64,000 nucleotides of DNA from UBA4416 sp040389965 (lineage in GTDB: Bacteria > Bacteroidota > Bacteroidia > B-17B0 > Aurantibacillaceae), in NCBI GenBank assembly GCA_040389965.1, contig JAZJZF010000041.1, positions 130,028-194,027 on the forward strand. The letters run 5' to 3'. The stretch's first letter is position 1. Every line of letters begins with the position of its first letter. The position numbers and the translations under genes are program-made. The notes under the pieces were generated by a model. That model was not told the origin of the DNA. It worked only from the letters and a program-made list of their open reading frames with translations, and ran no database searches. Positions 54,684-63,977 of the stretch are shown here, one piece after another.

Positions 54684-55199
54684 TTAGTGGTCTAATTTTT
54701 CGCCTTTAGCTACTTTTTTTACGTTTGCAATTAAGATGTCTTCATCGCCTTCGGCATATGAATTGTGGCTCCATACCGTTTGGCCATTACCATCAATGAT
54801 GAACGTATGAGGGACATTATTCACGTTCATAGCGCGTTTAAAATCCTGATTCTCGTCAATATATACTTCGTATTCCCAACCTTTTGTTTTTACATCTGTC
54901 ATTACTTTCCCTGAACTACGGGCATCATCAATTGATATGGCAATTAATTTTACGCCGGTTTCTTTTACCAGGTCAGCATATTCTTCATTAATAGCATCCA
55001 GTTCTTTTTTGCAGGGTTTGCACCAGGTTGCCCAAAAACTAATGATCATAGGCTTACCGTTATTTGAAAAAGTATTTGAATTAATACTTGATCCGTCTAG
55101 TTTTTTTACGGTTGCAGAAGGTAATTTTCCACTCTCGGTTGTTTTAAAAGCAGTTAGGCTAAAAATGGCTATGCAGGAAAGAATAATGAGTTTTTTCAT
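54684..55199 (-). CDS. TlpA/ResA-type periplasmic thioredoxin
   Basis: 171 residues. Signal peptide of about 20 residues, then an AhpC/TSA-thioredoxin fold: SATVKKLDGSSINSN, ISFWATWCKPCKKELDAI (active CxxC), VKLIAISIDDARS and the cis-proline in NNVPHTFIIDGNGQTVWSH. Such proteins keep cysteines of exported proteins or cytochrome c reduced. First gene of the TlpA-DUF6029-Omp28 operon; the CxxC of the Omp28-like protein is a plausible partner. Promoter at 55223-55253. Confidence 0.92.
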   Translation of the reverse strand: MKKLIILSCIAIFSLTAFKTTESGKLPSATVKKLDGSSINSNTFSNNGKPMIISFWATWCKPCKKELDAINEEYADLVKETGVKLIAISIDDARSSGKVMTDVKTKGWEYEVYIDENQDFKRAMNVNNVPHTFIIDGNGQTVWSHNSYAEGDEDILIANVKKVAKGEKLDH

Positions 55200-55222
55200 G
55201 TGTGATTCGTGTTTTATTTAAA

Positions 55223-55253
55223 CAAATATAACGATTTAGAGCAGTTTTTGAAA
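55223..55253 (-). promoter_or_regulatory. Promoter of the TlpA-DUF6029-Omp28 operon
   Basis: On the minus strand TTTC (55250-55253), 19 bases, TATATTTG (55223-55230), an exact -7 box. Predicted leader about 17 bases. Confidence 0.55.
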
Positions 55254-55400
55254 ATCTAAAACGGGGATTTTGACTGTTAAATTGGATTCTTAGATGAGTT
55301 TTAACAGAATGAAAACCGAAGATATTTTGTAGATATGAATAAGCCTTTAAAAATAGGGCATTCAGCGTGTTTTCTCTGTAATTTGTATATACATTTATGG

Positions 55401-57443
55401 CTATACTTTGCCGTTGTATTTTCTTAAAAACCATTCGGTTGAAAGCAGGATCAGGATCACAAAAAAGATCCATTTTAAATTAACCAGGTCGCTTAATTGT
55501 TTATGAGAATAGGTAATGGATTTTATCGTGTCTGTTTCAAGAATTGTTTTTTGCATAGCATCCAGTTGGTTTTTGTAAAAGAGTTTTCCGCCGCTTTGTT
55601 GCGCAATCTGGAATAATAATTTATGATTGGCAACCATATTTAATTTTTCGGAAACAATCTCTTTAATAATAACCACACCCGTTTTTGTATAAAGCTTATC
55701 GCCCGATTTTACTTTGGCCTCGAAAGTATATTCACCTGCCGGAAACTGGCCAGCCGATAAGCTATACATGGTTTGTTTTTTGTTAAACGTGTAATTGTAA
55801 GCTTTTCCTTTGGCATCTTTCAAGGTTAATGTTACATCCGGTTCGGTAATTAACTCATAGCTCTGGTTGTATACTTCTGCTGTAAAATCAAGTGCTTCGT
55901 TTTCGTTGATGATCTTTTTAGTATATACTCTGAAAAAACTTTTATCAGCTTTTACCGAAAGGTATTGCACTGTTTTACTGATGAGCTCATTAAATAAATT
56001 GTGATTGTTATGATCAGCATAATCTCTCATGCTCCATTTCCACAAGCCGTCTCCTAAAAAACCGGCTGTTTTTATACCGTTATTTTCGGTAAAGAAAAGC
56101 AGGGGCTCATCGGTATTAACTACCCCGATTTGTTGAGTCAGCAAGCTATTAACGCCATTAGTGGTGACTGTATTTTTGAACGGAGTTTTCACAGCAGGTA
56201 ACTCTTTTATATAGTTTTGCAGTTCGGGGCTTATGGTAAATAAAGAGAATTCTTTTTTGAAATTCGCTTCCACTTCGTTGCTCCGTTGCTCCAAACGGGT
56301 AGTTGGACTGAAGCCATTACTGCCAATAAAAAATACAGGGATGTTATTGGATTTTATGTCAGCGGCAATAGCAGGAGGCAGATTGCTTATTTGATGGAGA
56401 ATAACTAAGGAATAAGGTTTTAAGGGTTTTGTGAAATTGCTAACGAGAGAAACTTCTGTTTCGTAAGTCTGCGCATTACTAATGCTTTGCTCAATGGCAG
56501 CAATATCAGGGTGTGGGGCATTTGCCAGGATTAAAATCTTTTCCCGGTTATCAATTACATCAATAATAAAGGATTGAGTGTTATTCTGTTTGTTTTTATC
56601 ATCGTTTACTCCCGAAACAGAAACTGTATATTTTTGTATTCCCGGTTTATCGGCATCAAATACATAATTGAATGTTTTACTAAATGTATTTGAGTTAACC
56701 GCTACATTTTCTGTTTTTAATAATTTACCATCGTGCGATATAGAAATAGTTGCCTGTGCCTGATTCAGATCAATGGCATTAATAACAACCTCAACCGGGA
56801 ATGAATTGCCTAAGTAGGCTACCTGGTTATGGTTAATGTTTTGGATCCATATATCTTTTAAAGGAAGCGTATCTCCTAATGCAATTGTATAGATAGGCGC
56901 ATTTATTTTTTTGATACTGTATAAGGGATTGGTGCCTTTGTTATAAATTCCATCGCTTGCCAATACAATGGCACCAATGTTTTTGTTGGCATAGTTGTTT
57001 TCAATATCCGTAAATACTTTCGAGATGTCGGTTTCTTTTCCTTTAAAATCAAAGCTTTCGGAAGGTTTCACTTCTGAGTCGAATTGATAAGGCTTTACAT
57101 CATACTTTTCTTTCACGGCATTTACAAAAGCGGATAAGGCTTTGGTATATCCGCTTTTTATTTCTGTTGAATCTTTGCCGCTAACCAATGAAGAAGAATT
57201 GTCCTGCATTAAAATAATAACAGGCTTTTCGGTTTCATTAACCAGGCGTTTCATGAAAATGTCTAATAGTAACAAAGCAATAATCGTAACGGAAGCAAAG
57301 CGTAAGGCCATGAGGCTATAGCGTAATGCTTTAGGTCTTTCTGCATGATGCTTATCTCTTACATATAGCGCGGCAGAAAAAACAAACCCTGCTAAAAAAC
57401 ATAACAGGGTGTAATACCAGGGATAGTTAGAGATCAGTTGCAT
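55401..57443 (-). CDS. Membrane protein with VWA-like domain
   Basis: 680 residues. Two N-terminal membrane helices (about residues 8-27 and 42-62) and one at the C-terminus (about 652-670). Between them a von Willebrand A-like region (about 74-195) with VIILMQDNSSSL and AIVLASDGIYNKGTNPL, the modified MIDAS order D-x-S-x-S and TSDG-like; then Ig-like regions and a region resembling a glutamine-amidotransferase-like fold (ILILANAPHPDIAAIEQ ... PVFFIGSNGFSP). This plan recurs in Bacteroidota membrane proteins near BatA/BatD genes, which are not in this window. Role unknown, perhaps in aerotolerance or envelope assembly by analogy. Single gene; a dispersed palindrome lies upstream. Confidence 0.75.
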   Translation of the reverse strand: MQLISNYPWYYTLLCFLAGFVFSAALYVRDKHHAERPKALRYSLMALRFASVTIIALLLLDIFMKRLVNETEKPVIILMQDNSSSLVSGKDSTEIKSGYTKALSAFVNAVKEKYDVKPYQFDSEVKPSESFDFKGKETDISKVFTDIENNYANKNIGAIVLASDGIYNKGTNPLYSIKKINAPIYTIALGDTLPLKDIWIQNINHNQVAYLGNSFPVEVVINAIDLNQAQATISISHDGKLLKTENVAVNSNTFSKTFNYVFDADKPGIQKYTVSVSGVNDDKNKQNNTQSFIIDVIDNREKILILANAPHPDIAAIEQSISNAQTYETEVSLVSNFTKPLKPYSLVILHQISNLPPAIAADIKSNNIPVFFIGSNGFSPTTRLEQRSNEVEANFKKEFSLFTISPELQNYIKELPAVKTPFKNTVTTNGVNSLLTQQIGVVNTDEPLLFFTENNGIKTAGFLGDGLWKWSMRDYADHNNHNLFNELISKTVQYLSVKADKSFFRVYTKKIINENEALDFTAEVYNQSYELITEPDVTLTLKDAKGKAYNYTFNKKQTMYSLSAGQFPAGEYTFEAKVKSGDKLYTKTGVVIIKEIVSEKLNMVANHKLLFQIAQQSGGKLFYKNQLDAMQKTILETDTIKSITYSHKQLSDLVNLKWIFFVILILLSTEWFLRKYNGKV

Positions 57444-57480
57444 GTGTTAATGATGTATCGCCAATGTGAAAATAATATAA

Positions 57481-57553
57481 TGTCAGTTCGAGCGTGGTCG
57501 AGAACTATAAACAGTACTCCTGGAACGCTTCTCGATTACGCTCGAAGTGACAG
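57481..57553. repeat. Dispersed palindrome between fabG and the VWA-like gene
   Basis: TGTCAGTTCGAGCGTGGTCG and TCTCGATTACGCTCGAAGTG (57481-57500 and 57530-57549) are inverted copies, with AGAACT... and TGGAACG in the loop. It resembles the 'gttcgagcg ... cgctcgaagtgaca' element scattered in many Bacteroidota genomes and could end transcription of fabG. Confidence 0.7.
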
Positions 57554-57565
57554 TGTCAATTATAA

Positions 57566-58312
57566 TTAAGTTAACATTCCTCCGCAAATATTGATGCATT
57601 GGCCTGTAATGTAAGAACTCATATCACTTGCTAAAAATAAGGTAAGGTTAGCCACATCCTCTGCTGTACCACCACGTTTCAAAGGAATGCCATCTCTCCA
57701 GCCCTGTACGGTTTTTTCATCCAGAGCTCCTGTCATTTCCGTTTCAATAAAGCCCGGAGCAATAGCATTGCTGCGGATGTTACGGCTTCCTAATTCAAGA
57801 GCCACCGATTTCGTAAAACCTATAATACCGGCTTTTGAAGCCGAATAATTTGCCTGTCCTGCATTACCTTTTACACCAACTACAGAACTCATATTAATGA
57901 TGGAACCGTAACGGGCTTTCAGCATAGGTTTTTGAACCGCTTTGGTTAAATTAAATACCGATTTTAAGTTGGCATTCATTACCTCATCCCATTGTTGCTC
58001 GCTCATACGCATTAATAAGGTGTCGCGTGTAATACCGGCGTTATTTACTAAAATATCAACTGTACCAAATTCTGCAACTACATCATTAACCAATTGTTCA
58101 GCTGCTTTAAAATCAGCCGCATCACTTTGATAGCCTTTTGCTTTAACGCCATATGCTGCCAGTTCTGCTTCAAAAGCCTTTGCTTTTTCTACAGAGCTTA
58201 AATAAGTGAAGGCAATGTTACAGCCCTGTTCTGCAAATTTTGTGGCAATTCCTTTTCCAATCCCTCTTGATGCGCCCGTAATAATGGCAACTTTATTTTG
58301 AAGTAATTTCAT
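57566..58312 (-). CDS. fabG: 3-oxoacyl-ACP reductase
   Basis: 248 residues, classical short-chain dehydrogenase. NAD(P)-binding TGASRGIGKG, NNAG in VDILVNNAGITRDTLLMRM, catalytic Ser in INMSSVVGVKGN and Y-x-x-x-K in NYSASKAGIIG, then NAIAPGFIETEMT and the terminal FLASDMSSYITGQCINICGGM. Reduces 3-oxoacyl-ACP in fatty-acid elongation. RDTLLMRM with GFIETEMT is the FabG wording. Single gene. Confidence 0.95.
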   Translation of the reverse strand: MKLLQNKVAIITGASRGIGKGIATKFAEQGCNIAFTYLSSVEKAKAFEAELAAYGVKAKGYQSDAADFKAAEQLVNDVVAEFGTVDILVNNAGITRDTLLMRMSEQQWDEVMNANLKSVFNLTKAVQKPMLKARYGSIINMSSVVGVKGNAGQANYSASKAGIIGFTKSVALELGSRNIRSNAIAPGFIETEMTGALDEKTVQGWRDGIPLKRGGTAEDVANLTLFLASDMSSYITGQCINICGGMLT

Positions 58313-58416
58313 AATGTATCTGATAATTTTAACAGGCTAAATATACAAATTATCACGTTAGTATATTTTGGATTACATACTAAAGTTTTACACGTTTTTT
58401 TCTTTAAATGTAAGAT

Positions 58417-60285
58417 TTATCTCACAGAAATTTTTTGACTGTAAACGGTGTTGTTGCTTCTCATTACTACCATATAGGAGCCTGCTGCCAGTTTGTAGTA
58501 AGTCGAAAGATCCAATACCAGATCGTTTTCGGTAACGTATAAATCTTTCGAAAAACACTGGCGCCCGAGGGCATCTGTAATGCTCAATGAGAGCTGTTGA
58601 TTTTGAAGGCCTTTAATGTTTATGCTGATGTCGCCATTTGAAGGGTTTGGAAAAACAATAAAAGCATCTGAGCCGTTATTAAAGTTCAGAGCCACGTTAT
58701 ATGAATAGGTAAAATTACCATTGTTATCTGTTTGTTTTAAACGGTAATACGAGAGCCCGTTAAATGGATATTCATCCATACCGGAGTAATTGGTTGTACT
58801 GCTTGTATTTCCCTTACCGGCGCAGCTAAATACTGTTTCATATGAAATTCCGTCTTTACTTTTTTCAACATTAAAAGAGGCATTCTCTTTTTCTGATGCA
58901 GTAGCCCAGTTAATATCCACTTTACTGTTATTCTTAGTGGCATTAAAACTTAATAGTTCAACAGGCAAGGGGCTTATTAAATAATTACGGGTGCCTATGG
59001 TGTAATAACCATCGTTAGTTAAAGTAACTCCCGGAAATACAACTCTATCTCCAACCACAGAAGTTGCTGTTACAAGTTCTGTCCAGTTTCCTGTTTGAGC
59101 TGCCCTGTATAGCAGAACATAGTCGCTTGCGGAGCCTAAAGTGGTGGCAATACCTCCATCACTCATATCAAACTCAATGGTATTGGTTAAAGCAGTAGAT
59201 GTATTAGTGATGTCAATGTACCATATTCTAAACCAACGAGCATTATTAATGCCGGTCATTCCGCCAACATCGTACAAGATCTGTGCATTACCGGGCGAAG
59301 CATGCCCCGCTAAAATATAATCTCCTACATCTAGACCGCCTGTGTTTGCAATGGTTAAACCACTCGAAACAGAAGCAGAAAACGTAGGGTTACTACCTGA
59401 ACTTTCTTTTCCAATTCCTGCTACCTCCCTGTCGTAATCACCATTTCCGGGGGTGTCGCCAAGGTATTTGTCATTGGCGGTTAATGGAACATTGTATTTG
59501 GAAGAAAGGTAATTATTTACAATAATACGTTCGGCGTCATTCACCGTCACCGTATAAATAATCACTTCGGCAATGTAACCTCCAAAAGGCCTGTTATTGG
59601 AGGCATGCGTACAGCCTATGTTTAGAGGAGAGGGTTTGTCGGGAACAAGCGCGCTGCTTTCAGAAAATGTTTTCCGTAAAGCTTCGCCTTCATATATTTT
59701 TGACCGGGAGGCCGATGGTAATGAGCCATCGTAAATACCATCCATAATGTAAGGTGTATTGGTAGTGTAGGTAAGAGGCGTAGTAGATTGCCTGTCGCCA
59801 AGACCATCAACATCAAAATAAAGATAACTGGGTTCCCAAAAGAATAACATAAAGGCTTCATCAACGTCAATGGCTGTGCGTTTTGATACAATGCAGCGGG
59901 CATCGACACCTATCGCATTTAATTTGGTAGTGGTAAAAAACGAATAACCCGGAGTGTTATCCAGCTTTGAATTATCAGGTGCTGTGAGGTAATCGTTTTG
60001 GCCGGAAGTGGAGTTATTATCGAACTGTATAGCAGGGAAGCCGTTTAATACATTAGTAGCAAACGAAGGTTGTTGTACTGAAATAGTTTGTGTAACATTA
60101 ATGCCGTTTCCGGATTGATCATTCCAGACATTTATGGCTGTGCCATTAGTAATAGACGATGTTCCTTTATCTCCTTTTATCCAAAACACGTTTGTTGCCG
60201 GTGTACCAACACCGGCCGGACCTGTTTGACAAATTACAGGAACAATACGAAATACAATGAAAAAGAATAAGAGCGAAATCCTCAT
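58417..60285 (-). CDS. LamG/DUF8202-like secreted protein with T9SS type A sorting domain
   Basis: 622 residues from ATG 60285; an in-frame TTG at 60294 lies inside the -7 box and is rejected. Signal peptide (ends PVICQ). Residues about 25-240 form a concanavalin/LamG-like lectin domain with INVWNDQSGNG at the start and GGYIAEVIIY; the region after (NDAERIIVNNYLSSKYNVPLT, DYDREVAGIGKESSGSNPT) has the form I know from DUF8202 T9SS proteins. A fibronectin-like unit (LPVELLSFNATKNNSKVDINWATASEKENASFNVEKSKDG) is very like that in the protein at 47607-50111, followed by a type A sorting domain (VFPNPSNGDISINI ... AAGSYMVVMRSNNTVYSQKISVR). Surface or secreted protein; ligand unknown. Confidence 0.87.
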   Translation of the reverse strand: MRISLLFFFIVFRIVPVICQTGPAGVGTPATNVFWIKGDKGTSSITNGTAINVWNDQSGNGINVTQTISVQQPSFATNVLNGFPAIQFDNNSTSGQNDYLTAPDNSKLDNTPGYSFFTTTKLNAIGVDARCIVSKRTAIDVDEAFMLFFWEPSYLYFDVDGLGDRQSTTPLTYTTNTPYIMDGIYDGSLPSASRSKIYEGEALRKTFSESSALVPDKPSPLNIGCTHASNNRPFGGYIAEVIIYTVTVNDAERIIVNNYLSSKYNVPLTANDKYLGDTPGNGDYDREVAGIGKESSGSNPTFSASVSSGLTIANTGGLDVGDYILAGHASPGNAQILYDVGGMTGINNARWFRIWYIDITNTSTALTNTIEFDMSDGGIATTLGSASDYVLLYRAAQTGNWTELVTATSVVGDRVVFPGVTLTNDGYYTIGTRNYLISPLPVELLSFNATKNNSKVDINWATASEKENASFNVEKSKDGISYETVFSCAGKGNTSSTTNYSGMDEYPFNGLSYYRLKQTDNNGNFTYSYNVALNFNNGSDAFIVFPNPSNGDISINIKGLQNQQLSLSITDALGRQCFSKDLYVTENDLVLDLSTYYKLAAGSYMVVMRSNNTVYSQKISVR

Positions 60286-60291
60286 GCTACA

Positions 60292-60299
60292 CAAAAGTA
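60292..60299 (-). promoter_or_regulatory. -7 box of the LamG/T9SS gene
   Basis: TACTTTTG, an exact TAnnTTTG box, six bases before the ATG (60285); no -33 at proper spacing. The mRNA would start at the start codon. Confidence 0.5.
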
Positions 60300-60334
60300 C
60301 TCGGTTTTAGCTAATTTTATGTTAAAATTGAGGT

Positions 60335-61897
60335 TTATTTAACATTTTCGTGGATTAGTATATCTGATTTCTTCTTTGGCCGCTTGTTTTCCAGCCATAC
60401 AAAATCTTTAAGGCGGGTTTCCTTATCGTCGAAGTCGTGTAGGGGAAACACAGTAGATTCAGGCTTATTTTTAAAAGTGGCCCTGTCAACACCCTCTGCA
60501 TTCATCCAAACAGTAATATCACTGCATATGGTTTTGTTAACTCCTTTATATATTTTTTTCTGCTTTAAATAGTAAATGATTTGGGCATTCCCTATAACAT
60601 TCATCTTTCGGATAGAGTCTTTTTCGAAGAAACCTTCCACACGCCTCCCGGCAATCTGGTTAAATTTATTTTCATCCAGGCTGTCTACTTTTTGGATGAC
60701 AATGGCATTTGTTACTAATTCGAAATATTTGATGGAGTGTCCGCCTGCTGTTAAGTTAATGGTTTTAGCAGTTACCTGCCCGTTGTTAGTCCACAGCACA
60801 GGCGAGTTATACATTTTCATAAGCGAATCGTGTACGGCATAGGTCAACGAATCGCACATGCCCTGCAGGTCTTTCTTAAAGATCTTAACATGCCTGTATG
60901 CTTTTACATAGGAATGCAGTGAATCGGGTTCATCGTAAAATAAAACATCAGCAGATAGAAAAAGGGTATCCTTATCTATGATCCTGCCGTAGATGGCATC
61001 TTCTGTTACTTTTGAACGGTTACCCTTTTCGTAGTGCTCAGCAAACCCTCCGGTGATAATTGATTTGTTGGTTGTGTCAATGATCTGTATGTTTTTTGTT
61101 GCACGGCCATATCCTTTTTTACGGTCATAAAATACACTATCGCCTGTAAGCTTTTGATCTTTGGTAGTAATAATAGCATTCTTGCTGAAACGCGATATTT
61201 CTTTATCTGTATCGTACCAACCGTTTTCGCAGTAAATGTAATTTTCTTTACTTGTGATAATAGATGGCCCCAAAAAGTAAGATGTCTTGTTGATGGTGTT
61301 ATACCGTAGGGTATCGCCCCGCATTTTGTAATCAGGATTGGTTAGTACAACATCGTAATGAAATGTAAGGTCTTTTGTAGCCGAATAATAATGCCCGTTT
61401 TTACTTACCAGTGTATTTTCTTTATTTACGATTGTTCCGCCATTGTAATAGCTGGCAATGCCTTTGCCCACCTCATACGTTAAAATGCCTGTGGTAAGCG
61501 TCATGTCTTTTTCAATGCACTTTACATTTCCCTTTAAATTGGCCAGTTTTGTGGCGGCATCATACCTTAAAGAATCGCCATACACAAAAATACTATCGCC
61601 TTTTATAATGGAAATGTGCCCAAAAGCCTCCATTTTTTTATCGGTATAAAGGTATGCACTGTCGCAACGCATAATGGCACCGTCGTGTTCGCACTCTACA
61701 TTACCAATAAGTCTCCGCGCGTCAACACCCAACGACTTATCGTAAGCTAACCTGCCGGCATGATTAATTTTAATAACCTTGCCGTTATCGGTTTTAACCG
61801 TGCTTTGGCTAATACCACAGTAGCTGCATATCAAAAATAAAGCAATGAATGCTTTTTTGAGAAAATGGATAGTATGTTTTAAAATAGGGGCAATCAT
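60335..61897 (-). CDS. OstA-like LPS-transport protein
   Basis: 520 residues from ATG 61897. Signal-like N-terminus (ALFLICSYCGISQ), then repeated beta-strands of the OstA/LptA type: RLIGNVECEHDGAIMRCDSAYLYTDKKMEAFGHISIIKGDSI, LKGNVKCIEKDMTLTTGILTYEVG, RGDTLRYNTINKTSYFLGPSIITSKENYIYCENGWYDTDKE. LptA-type proteins bridge LPS from the inner to the outer membrane. The protein is longer than E. coli LptA (about 185) and lacks the LptD barrel; such 'OstA-like' proteins are standard in Bacteroidota. A TTG at 61909 overlaps the -7 box and is rejected as start. Single gene between the LamG gene and rlmD. Confidence 0.88.
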   Translation of the reverse strand: MIAPILKHTIHFLKKAFIALFLICSYCGISQSTVKTDNGKVIKINHAGRLAYDKSLGVDARRLIGNVECEHDGAIMRCDSAYLYTDKKMEAFGHISIIKGDSIFVYGDSLRYDAATKLANLKGNVKCIEKDMTLTTGILTYEVGKGIASYYNGGTIVNKENTLVSKNGHYYSATKDLTFHYDVVLTNPDYKMRGDTLRYNTINKTSYFLGPSIITSKENYIYCENGWYDTDKEISRFSKNAIITTKDQKLTGDSVFYDRKKGYGRATKNIQIIDTTNKSIITGGFAEHYEKGNRSKVTEDAIYGRIIDKDTLFLSADVLFYDEPDSLHSYVKAYRHVKIFKKDLQGMCDSLTYAVHDSLMKMYNSPVLWTNNGQVTAKTINLTAGGHSIKYFELVTNAIVIQKVDSLDENKFNQIAGRRVEGFFEKDSIRKMNVIGNAQIIYYLKQKKIYKGVNKTICSDITVWMNAEGVDRATFKNKPESTVFPLHDFDDKETRLKDFVWLENKRPKKKSDILIHENVK

Positions 61898-61906
61898 ATA
61901 ACAGCC

Positions 61907-61914
61907 CAAATTTA
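61907..61914 (-). promoter_or_regulatory. -7 box of the OstA-like gene
   Basis: TAAATTTG, an exact TAnnTTTG box, nine bases before the ATG at 61897. The upstream TTG start falls within it. Confidence 0.5.
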
Positions 61915-62110
61915 ATCATATATATTTTAACAGACGGGGTGTTAGGGTTTTTTAAGAGATAGAGCATTGTCTGTTGTATCCTGTCCCATGTCTTTTGTAG
62001 AAAGTCTGCATCTGCCATGTTCTATACAAACCCAGACTTTCTACACTGGACAATATACAACCGACAGTCTTCTTTTCCATCTTCCATTTTCCATTTACTT
62101 CTAAATCACT

Positions 62111-62118
62111 TATCTTTA
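62111..62118 (+). promoter_or_regulatory. -7 box of rlmD
   Basis: TATCTTTA, one mismatch from consensus, seven bases before the rlmD ATG. Confidence 0.35.
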
Positions 62119-62125
62119 CAGCCCT

Positions 62126-63532
62126 ATGAGTAAAATTAAAAAGAATATTTTTGTTGAAAATGCCAATATCGTTGATATTTCTTCAGAAGGAAAATCTGTG
62201 GCAAAAGTAGAGGGTATGGTTATTTTTGTAGATGGAGGTGTGCCGGGCGATGTAGCGGATGTAATGATTACCCGTAAAAAAAATAATTACGCCGAAGGAC
62301 ATATTGTTACTTTAAAAAAGCCTTCAGCCAATAGAATAGAGCCTGTTTGCCGGCATTTTGGCTCATGTGGCGGCTGTAAATGGCAACACCTCGACTATGC
62401 CACGCAATTGGTATTTAAACAAAAAACAGTTTCCGATGCCCTTACCAGGATTGGGAAGCTTGATATATCTACTCTACAGCCTATATTTGGAAACAAAGAG
62501 GAATATTATTACCGTAATAAACTGGAGTTTTCATTTTCGGATAAAAAATGGTTGACCAGCGATGAGATTAAAAGTGGCGAAAATATTGATAACCGTAATG
62601 CTTTAGGGTTTCATATTCCTAAAATGTTTGATAAAATACTCGACATTCAAACCTGTTATTTGCAGGAGGAGCCTTCTAATGCTATCCGAAACGGAATCAG
62701 GGACTTTGCCAATAAACATGGCCTTACCTTTTTTGGTGTGCGCGATAAAACGGGTTTGCTGAGAACTTTAATGTTGCGCACATCCAGTACAGGAGAGCTG
62801 ATGCTGGTTATTCAGTTTTTTGAGAACCAGCCCGAAAACATAGCGTTATTACTCAATTATTTAAAAGATACGTTTCCTCAGATTACCTCCTTGCAATACG
62901 TGATCAACCAAAAAGGAAATGATACGCTGCAAGACCTTGATTTGATTACCTTTTATGGCCGTGATCATATTTTTGAAGAAATGGAAGGGCTTAAATTCAA
63001 GATCAGCGCCAAATCTTTTTACCAAACTAATTCGCAGCAGGCTTATGAATTGTATAAAATAACCCGCAATTTTTGTGGTTTAACGGGTAATGAAACAGTA
63101 TACGATCTTTATACCGGCACCGGAACTATTGCCAATTTCGTGGCTAAACAGGCAGGTAAGGTTATTGGAGTGGAGTATGTAGAAGATGCTGTAAAAGACG
63201 CCAGAGTAAACTCAGAGCTGAACGGTATTAACAATACCACCTTTTTTGCGGGAGATATGAAAGATATTTTAAACGAAGCATTCATTGAAACGCACGGTAA
63301 ACCGGATGTTATTATTACAGACCCGCCACGTGCCGGCATGCATGAGGATGTGGTAAGGGTATTATTGAAAGCAGCGCCTGCAAAAATAGTATACGTAAGT
63401 TGCAATCCTGCCACCCAGGCCCGTGATCTGGCAATGATGACAGAGCATTATGAGATAAAAAACATACAGGCTGTAGATATGTTTCCACAAACAGCGCATG
63501 TTGAAAACGTGGCACTGCTTGTTAGGAAATAA
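62126..63532 (+). CDS. rlmD: 23S rRNA (uracil-5)-methyltransferase RlmD
   Basis: 468 residues, usual length. An N-terminal TRAM domain (about 5-65: AKVEGMVIFVDGGVPGDVADVMI), a 4Fe-4S cluster motif CRHFGSCGGCKWQHLDY (with a fourth cysteine in DIQTCYLQ) and a SAM-dependent methyltransferase domain with VYDLYTGTGTIANFVAKQA, the catalytic region ITDPPRAGMH and the nucleophile cysteine in IVYVSCNPATQARDL. RlmD (RumA) makes m5U1939 in 23S rRNA; RlmC is a close relative, so the exact site is inferred. Single gene. Confidence 0.92.
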   Translation: MSKIKKNIFVENANIVDISSEGKSVAKVEGMVIFVDGGVPGDVADVMITRKKNNYAEGHIVTLKKPSANRIEPVCRHFGSCGGCKWQHLDYATQLVFKQKTVSDALTRIGKLDISTLQPIFGNKEEYYYRNKLEFSFSDKKWLTSDEIKSGENIDNRNALGFHIPKMFDKILDIQTCYLQEEPSNAIRNGIRDFANKHGLTFFGVRDKTGLLRTLMLRTSSTGELMLVIQFFENQPENIALLLNYLKDTFPQITSLQYVINQKGNDTLQDLDLITFYGRDHIFEEMEGLKFKISAKSFYQTNSQQAYELYKITRNFCGLTGNETVYDLYTGTGTIANFVAKQAGKVIGVEYVEDAVKDARVNSELNGINNTTFFAGDMKDILNEAFIETHGKPDVIITDPPRAGMHEDVVRVLLKAAPAKIVYVSCNPATQARDLAMMTEHYEIKNIQAVDMFPQTAHVENVALLVRK

Positions 63533-63631
63533 AACCGTTTTTAAGTTCTTTTACAAATTAAGTGTAACCATTTTACCTAAATTTATGTTTAAGTATTTAC
63601 AATCGTTGTTTAATCTAAAAAAAATAAGTTT

Positions 63632-63916
63632 ATGACAAGCACATTCGAAACTATAGATAAAGAAAAAATAGAGTCTTTAAAATTTCCAAGTATTGAGGTT
63701 TTGACGGATAAGGACGCTATAAAGGAAAGAGAGTCAGAATTGAACAGAGCTTTAACACTTGGTAATCTTGAGCATACTAAGATTAAAATTTATTTTGAAG
63801 ATGATATGTCTAAAAAAATTGTTGAAACAACTGTGTGGGGCGTTACCGATAAAAGGGTTATTCTGAAACAAGGCGTTGTAATCCCTATTCATAGGGTTCA
63901 CAAAATATCTTTATAG
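63632..63916 (+). CDS. Small conserved protein of unknown function
   Basis: 94 residues with no signal peptide and no membrane helix. The first half is helical and charged (EKIESLKFPSIEVLTDKDAIKERE), the second has beta-strands: HTKIKIYFEDDMSKKIVETTVWGVTDKRVILKQGVVIPIHRVHKISL. I recall similar short proteins across Bacteroidota but no function; the strand part resembles a small beta-barrel. A/T-rich leader without Shine-Dalgarno, then a strong terminator after the stop. Single gene. Confidence 0.75.
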   Translation: MTSTFETIDKEKIESLKFPSIEVLTDKDAIKERESELNRALTLGNLEHTKIKIYFEDDMSKKIVETTVWGVTDKRVILKQGVVIPIHRVHKISL

Positions 63917-63940
63917 GTTTTAAGGTTTATTAGTTTAGTA

Positions 63941-63977
63941 AAAAGCCCTCCGTTAATTTACGGAGGGCTTTTTTTTG
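63941..63977 (+). terminator. Terminator of the 94-residue protein gene
   Basis: AAAGCCCTCCGT and ACGGAGGGCTTT pair around TAATTT, followed by eight T. Confidence 0.92.

Noticed and set aside
55159..55473. A 104-residue minus-strand frame between the TlpA and VWA-like genes
   Set aside because: It overlaps the start of the TlpA gene and the end of the VWA-like gene, has no recognisable domain and contains the TlpA promoter.
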